DNA of 64,000 bases from Eikenella corrodens (GTDB taxonomy: Bacteria; Pseudomonadota; Gammaproteobacteria; Burkholderiales; Neisseriaceae): contig NZ_CP034670.1 of the NCBI RefSeq assembly GCF_003990355.1, positions 1,302,001 to 1,366,000 of the forward strand, written 5' to 3'. Shown piece after piece: positions 60,072 to 64,000 of this stretch. A model generated the notes under the pieces. That model was given only the letters and a program-made list of their open reading frames with translations, did no database searches and had not been told where the DNA came from. How positions within the stretch are numbered: the stretch's first letter is position 1; every line of letters begins with the position of its first letter. A program made the position numbers and the translations under genes.

Positions 60072-60341
60072 GTGAACAAGTCTGAATTGATTGAAGCAAT
60101 TGCTAAGGAAGCTGACATTTCCAAGGCTGCTGCCGGCAAGGCACTGGATGGCTTTACCAAGGCTGTTACCACCGCTCTGAAAAAAGGCGATACCGTGACT
60201 CTGGTTGGCTTCGGCACTTTCTACGTGGGCGAGCGCGCCGAACGCAAAGGCCGCAACCCGCAAACCGGTAAAGAGCTGGTTATCCCGGCTGCCAAATCTC
60301 CGAAATTCCGTGCAGGTAAAGCGTTGAAAGACGCGCTGTAA
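60072..60341 (+). CDS. hupB: DNA-binding protein HU
   Basis: An 89-residue nucleoid protein starting with GTG at 60072 (AAAGGGAC upstream), giving MNKSELIEAIA. The arm signature GFGTFYVGERAERKGRNPQTGKE is present. The open frame extends upstream into lon but HU clearly starts here. Confidence 0.96.
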   Translation: MNKSELIEAIAKEADISKAAAGKALDGFTKAVTTALKKGDTVTLVGFGTFYVGERAERKGRNPQTGKELVIPAAKSPKFRAGKALKDAL

Positions 60342-60370
60342 AGCACCGCACCTTCTTGCATAAATGGAAA

Positions 60371-60399
60371 AAAGACAGGCTTCTCGGTCTGTCTTTTTT
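60371..60399 (+). terminator. Terminator of hupB
   Basis: AAAGACAG and CTGTCTTT pair around a short loop (GCTTCTCGGT), followed by a T-run. Confidence 0.85.
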
Positions 60400-60458
60400 C
60401 TTGCCCATGCTTTCAGGTAGCCTCTTATGCTTGGCAGTGCAGCGGAGGATTCTGGCAT

Positions 60459-60562
60459 TATAGTGAATTAACAAAAACCAGTACAGCGTTGTCTCGCCTT
60501 GCCGTAACGTGTGTACTGTCTGCGGCTTGCCGCCTTGTCCTGATTTTTGTTAATCCACTATA
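60459..60562. repeat. Correia-type repeat element (CREE 9)
   Basis: A 104-bp element with ttaacaaaaacc ends, between hupB and an AT-rich small gene. No other feature in the 350-bp gap except a single DUS near 60411. Confidence 0.9.
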
Positions 60563-60691
60563 AATAAACTGTTTGGAGTTATATCGCGGATTAAATTTGC
60601 TTTCGATACAAGACAGCGAGTCACGGGCAATATCCAAATACGCAGTGTTTGCCAAGAGAAACACTAATAAAATTATTACAGGTTAACCGAA

Positions 60692-60946
60692 ATGAGTGCA
60701 TATTGGTATCAGGCTTGTCCAAAATGTCATGAACAGGGTAGGTTGGTGATTAAAAAAGATATCACTTATAATCAATTGTTTTTATGCTGTGATGAATGTA
60801 TGGCATGTTGGAAAAATATTAAAGATTTAAATAATAATAAAAACATATTTTATGAATTTTCCATTAGGTCAGAGACGGCTTATGCATCGGAAGAGGATAT
60901 TAAAAATTCAGAATGGAATAATGATTTTAAAATATATATAAAATAG
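60692..60946 (+). CDS. AT-rich orphan gene, possible zinc ribbon
   Basis: An 84-residue protein with CPKC near residue 9 and CCDEC near 32, which could form a four-Cys zinc site, then a polar Asn/Lys-rich part. Codon use is extremely AT-rich (AAT, AAA, ATA), unlike every neighbour, and no DUS is inside. Likely recent transfer. No family recognised. The ribosome site is weak. Confidence 0.6.
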   Translation: MSAYWYQACPKCHEQGRLVIKKDITYNQLFLCCDECMACWKNIKDLNNNKNIFYEFSIRSETAYASEEDIKNSEWNNDFKIYIK

Positions 60947-60998
60947 AGGTTTAGAAACCTGTGTGGGGCATTTGTGGAACGCGCACACGCGGTTTCCA

Positions 60999-61033
60999 GT
61001 TTTCAGGTAGCCCCTTTTTAGGCTACCTGAAAA
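60999..61033. terminator. Inverted DUS pair after the AT-rich gene
   Basis: TTTTCAGGTAGCCCC and AGGCTACCTGAAAA flank a T-rich loop. No gene is seen in the remaining bases to 61231. Confidence 0.65.
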
Positions 61034-61231
61034 TGTAGACTCAACGCGGTTAAATAAAGTACAGGCTACTTTTCGCGGCTTCAAAACCCTAAAAAGCAGC
61101 CTGCACTCTGCCAACCAATAGTTCAGCAAGGCAAGGCTATCGAGAAAGTTAAGTTAATTCGCTATAGCCCGCCACCCGTAGAACCGTTACAATACCGCAT
61201 TTAATTTTCACCACGTTTCCTTTTTATTTTT

Positions 61232-62773
61232 ATGTTTGCCATTGTCGAAAAACACCGCCGCCTGTCCCAAGTGCTCCTTGGGCTGATTACTGTGACCTTT
61301 GTGGGATTCGGTGCCCAAACCCTCACGTCGGGTATGCACAGCAGCTACATCAGCAAAATCGGCAACACCCGTATTACTGCCGAGCAAGTGCAGGAACTGC
61401 TGAGGGAAGCGCCGCGCCATAGCGATCAGCCCATCAGCAAAGACGACGTTTACCAATCGCTGGTGCAGCAAGCTTATTTGGAGCAGGGCGCGGCAGAGCT
61501 GGGCGTTGGCGAGCTTTCTCTTGAGCAAATCAAAGGCGTGATTACGCGCGATCCCTCATTTCAAGTCAACGGCCAATTCAGTCCCGAGCAGTTTCAAGCC
61601 TATCGGCGCCAAAGAGGGATTACCGAAGAGGGGCTGATTGACGAAATGCGCAGCCAATACCGCCGCCAAACCCTTATCAGCCTGTTGAGCAACGGCAATA
61701 TCGTTAGCGACAGCCAGGCCAACCAAATCCTTGCCCTTACCGGTAGTGAGCGTGAGTTGCGTACTGCGCCCTTCAATGCGGCCGATTTTGCCAGCAAGGT
61801 ACAGCCCACCGATGCCGCCTTACGTAGCTATTTTGAAGCCAACAAAGCCAAATATGCCCTGCCTTTGGCCGTGAAGCTTGAGTTTGTTGATTTGAATGTG
61901 GAAGAGCTGGCCAAACAGCAAACCGTTAGCGCACAAGAATTGCAAGAGGCCTACCGCAATCTGCCCACCTCTGCCAGCGAAGCCAAACCGCCGTTTGAGA
62001 GCGTGAAAGCTCAGCTGGAAGAGAGCGTACGCCAGCGCAAAGCCGCCCAAGCCTTGGGCAATGCACGCGAACAGTTGGCACAGCTGGCCTTCGATAATCC
62101 GGACAGCCTGCAAAAAGTAGCTCAGGAAATGAAGCTGCCGCTGCAAAAACACGAAGAATGGCTCAGCCAGCCCGAAGCGGCCGCCGCCAAATTGCCGCAG
62201 GCCGTGCAGGAGGCTATGTTCAGTGCCGAGGTAATCGAGCGCCGCCACAATTCCGAAGTATTGGATATGGGTAACGGCGTATTGCGCGTGCTGCGTGCCA
62301 CCGATGTGAGCAAAGCCCGCAATCAAAGCTTTGAAGAAGCCAAGGAAGCGGTGCGCAAAGATTATGTGGCTGTGGAGAGTGCCAAGCTGGCCCAAGCCGC
62401 CGCTGCCCAAGCTCTGAGCAATCTGCAGGCTGGCAAAGCAGTGGATAAGCTGCAATGGAGCAATCCGGAAAAAGCCGGTGCCACCCAGCTGCAACAAGCC
62501 GTTGGCCTGCAAAACTTTGCCGCCATCGTGAAAGCCCATCCGCAAAACGGCAAACCCGGCTACGCAGTGATTACCCTGCCCAACGGCAATGCTGCCGTGG
62601 TGGAGGTGCGCGCCATCAGCCTGCCAGACAACAGCAAGCAGCAGCTGCCGGAACTACGCCAACAAATTGCCGGACGCAATACCGAAGCGTTCTACCGCCA
62701 ATATTTGCAAGTGCTGCAACGCAAATATCCGATGCAGCAGGGCTCGCAGAAATTGGATCGGGATGAAAACTGA
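61232..62773 (+). CDS. ppiD: Periplasmic folding factor PpiD/SurA-like
   Basis: A 513-residue protein anchored by one N-terminal helix (about residues 12-31), then a SurA_N-type chaperone region: KIGNTRITAEQVQELLREA and VYQSLVQQAYLEQGAAELG. A parvulin-like domain should lie near 230-360, but the typical motif is poorly conserved, as in other PpiD proteins that lack isomerase activity. It assists outer-membrane and exported proteins. Start at 61232; the ribosome site is weak (GTTTCC). Confidence 0.82.
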   Translation: MFAIVEKHRRLSQVLLGLITVTFVGFGAQTLTSGMHSSYISKIGNTRITAEQVQELLREAPRHSDQPISKDDVYQSLVQQAYLEQGAAELGVGELSLEQIKGVITRDPSFQVNGQFSPEQFQAYRRQRGITEEGLIDEMRSQYRRQTLISLLSNGNIVSDSQANQILALTGSERELRTAPFNAADFASKVQPTDAALRSYFEANKAKYALPLAVKLEFVDLNVEELAKQQTVSAQELQEAYRNLPTSASEAKPPFESVKAQLEESVRQRKAAQALGNAREQLAQLAFDNPDSLQKVAQEMKLPLQKHEEWLSQPEAAAAKLPQAVQEAMFSAEVIERRHNSEVLDMGNGVLRVLRATDVSKARNQSFEEAKEAVRKDYVAVESAKLAQAAAAQALSNLQAGKAVDKLQWSNPEKAGATQLQQAVGLQNFAAIVKAHPQNGKPGYAVITLPNGNAAVVEVRAISLPDNSKQQLPELRQQIAGRNTEAFYRQYLQVLQRKYPMQQGSQKLDRDEN

Positions 62774-62789
62774 TTGATTTTGCCGTTTG

Positions 62790-62818
62790 AAGGCTACCTG
62801 AAAGTTTCAGGTAGCCTT
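62790..62818. terminator. Inverted DUS pair, terminator of ppiD
   Basis: AAGGCTACCTGAAA and TTTCAGGTAGCCTT with a one-base loop, 16 bp past the ppiD stop. Confidence 0.8.
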
Positions 62819-62849
62819 TTGCTATTTCTATTTGGCTTCGGCTGAGTGA

Positions 62850-62953
62850 TATAGTGAATGAACAAAAACCAGTACAGCGTTGTCTCGCCTTGCCGTAACG
62901 TGTGTATTGTCTGCGGCTCGCCGCCTTGTCCTGATTTTTGTTAATCCACTATA
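62850..62953. repeat. Correia-type repeat element (CREE 10)
   Basis: A 104-bp element; the left end reads tatagtgaatgaac, with a T-to-G change from the usual gaattaac. Confidence 0.9.
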
Positions 62954-62957
62954 CACT

Positions 62958-62988
62958 AAAGGCTACCTGAAACTTTCAGGTAGCCTTT
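62958..62988. terminator. Inverted DUS pair between two CREEs
   Basis: AAAGGCTACCTGAAA and TTTCAGGTAGCCTTT with a one-base loop. It probably serves the minus-strand nnrD gene, with CREE 11 lying in the transcript. Confidence 0.7.
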
Positions 62989-63009
62989 CTATCGCTGCAA
63001 TTATGCTTG

Positions 63010-63115
63010 TATAGTGAATTAAATTTAAACCAGTACAGCGTTGTCTCGCCTTGCCGTACTATTTGTACTGTCTGCGGCTCGCCTCCTTGTCCTGATTTAA
63101 ATTTAATCCACTATA
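63010..63115. repeat. Correia-type repeat element (CREE 11)
   Basis: A 106-bp element with ttaaatttaaa-type ends and the tactatttgtactg core, 18 bp from the nnrD stop. It is only 56 bp from CREE 10 and differs in end type, so it is a separate insertion. Confidence 0.9.
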
Positions 63116-63133
63116 GCAAGCCGACTATCCAGC

Positions 63134-64000
63134 CTAACCCGCGGCCAGATTGCGCAGTTCGCGCACCGCATCGGCAATCTCGCCTGCCGTCAGGCCGATG
63201 GGGCCGATGCCGCGGGCGGCGAGCAGCTCTGCCGCCGTGCCGTGCATCCACACCGCCGCGCAGGCGGCATCTTGCATGGGCAGATGTTGCGCCAGCAGGG
63301 CAGCCATCAGGCCGCTCAATACGTCGCCGCTGCCGGCGGTGGCCAAGCCGGGGTTGCCACTGTCGTTTTCATACACAATCCGCCCGTCCGGCGTGCACAC
63401 CAAGGTTTTCGCACCTTTGAGCACCACATAGCTGCCGTAGCGCTCGGCAATATTGGAGGCCGCCAAATAGCGGTTACCCTGCACCTCTTCCACCGAAATA
63501 TCCAGCAGGCGTGCCGCTTCCAGCGGATGAGGCGTGAGCACCACATTATTGGGCAAAAACATGGTTTCCACTGCCAGCAGGTTCAGCGCATCGGCATCCA
63601 GCAGCAGAGGTGCATCGGTATGGATGGCCGCTGTCGTGGTCTGCTCCAACAGCTGGCGCGAGGCATCGCTCATGCCCAAGCCGCAGCCAATGGCGTAAAC
63701 GCTGATGTCGCGCCGCTGCACCAGTTGTGCGGCAGTGGTGATCATGATTTCCGGGTAATTGGGCAGATACGGTATCGGCAGGCTGTTTTGCGCAAACCCG
63801 AGCCATACTTTGCCCGCCCCGCCTTTCAAGGCCGCGCTGGCCGCCAGCACGCCGGAACCGGCCATGCCGGCCGCGCTGCCTATCACAGCCACCGTGCCGA
63901 ACGTGCCTTTATGGCTGTCTTCCGCGCGTGGTTTGATTAAAAGGGGGAAACGGAAACGGGCAGTATGCTGCCACTGCGCCAACTGCCGGGATAAATCTGC
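63134..64000 (-). CDS. nnrD: ADP-dependent NAD(P)H-hydrate dehydratase (partial)
   Basis: The C-terminal 289 or so codons of an enzyme that repairs hydrated NAD(P)H. SHKGTFGTVAVIGSAAGMAGSGVLAA opens the kinase-like fold, PHPLEAARLL follows, and NPGLATAGSGDVLSGLMAALLAQ is the diagnostic phosphate-site block. The only in-window start is a TTG at 63982 with no clear ribosome site; the frame stays open to the window edge, so the true start is probably outside. Confidence 0.9.
   Translation of the reverse strand, partial: ADLSRQLAQWQHTARFRFPLLIKPRAEDSHKGTFGTVAVIGSAAGMAGSGVLAASAALKGGAGKVWLGFAQNSLPIPYLPNYPEIMITTAAQLVQRRDISVYAIGCGLGMSDASRQLLEQTTTAAIHTDAPLLLDADALNLLAVETMFLPNNVVLTPHPLEAARLLDISVEEVQGNRYLAASNIAERYGSYVVLKGAKTLVCTPDGRIVYENDSGNPGLATAGSGDVLSGLMAALLAQHLPMQDAACAAVWMHGTAAELLAARGIGPIGLTAGEIADAVRELRNLAAG

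Noticed and set aside
61140..61165. ttaattcgctata as a further CREE end
   Set aside because: Only about 12 bases match and no core or second end is present.

Overview
The window looks like the chromosome of an Eikenella species (Neisseriaceae, Betaproteobacteria). The main clue is the 12-mer AGGCTACCTGAA and its complement, which occur dozens of times. This is the DNA uptake sequence (DUS) dialect described for Eikenella, and it is often arranged as close inverted pairs just after genes, where it can serve as a terminator. Gene content and protein similarity (FitAB, minimal ProQ, DksA, rpmE, lon-hupB, Correia-type repeats) also fit Neisseriaceae. Everything here was read by eye; no database search was possible.

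Layout. 0-8.5 kb: a DUF945 protein, a His-rich metal-binding protein, aspA, pip, a small lipoprotein, cysK and fabH. 8.6-11.5 kb: a phosphoethanolamine transferase, then a decayed type I-C CRISPR remnant (lone cas2 with an altered metal-site residue and a one-spacer mini-array), then two tRNA-Leu genes. 11.5-20 kb: rnr, the efeUOB ferrous iron/haem peroxidase operon, and a DUF971-lipoprotein-lipoprotein-ubiE operon. 20-24.7 kb: a gene split by a Correia element, nadE-yggS-proC-yggT, dksA, tRNA-Met and tRNA-Ala. 25-35 kb: a cytosolic PhnD-like binding protein, an ACT/UPF0210 pair, trpA, accD, two unknown proteins, proQ, purE, fis and dusB.

About 34.96-47.85 kb is an accessory block, read wholly on the minus strand: parA, parB, several replication/maintenance proteins of integrating conjugative elements (ICEs), the FitAB toxin-antitoxin pair with its operator, ssb, traC and a broken trbI. 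Apart from traC and trbI, no other mating-pore gene, no relaxase and no integrase is present, so it reads as a deletion remnant of a PFGI-1/gonococcal-genetic-island-like ICE lying between dusB and rpmE.

48-64 kb: rpmE, an EEP-family nuclease, aroG, an RDD protein, a SitABCD-type Mn/Fe transporter, mnmC (oxidase domain only), lon-hupB, an AT-rich orphan gene, ppiD and the edge of nnrD. Eleven full Correia-type repeat elements (CREE, about 95-109 bp, TA-flanked inverted repeats), one decayed variant and one terminal remnant are scattered through the window.

Most unusual points: removing one CREE together with one copy of its TA duplication restores an open reading frame ahead of nadE; the CRISPR remnant sits beside a 173-bp imperfect palindrome; trbI is in frame across a TAG stop and then runs into the island boundary; and a near-perfect FitA operator precedes fitAB inside the island.
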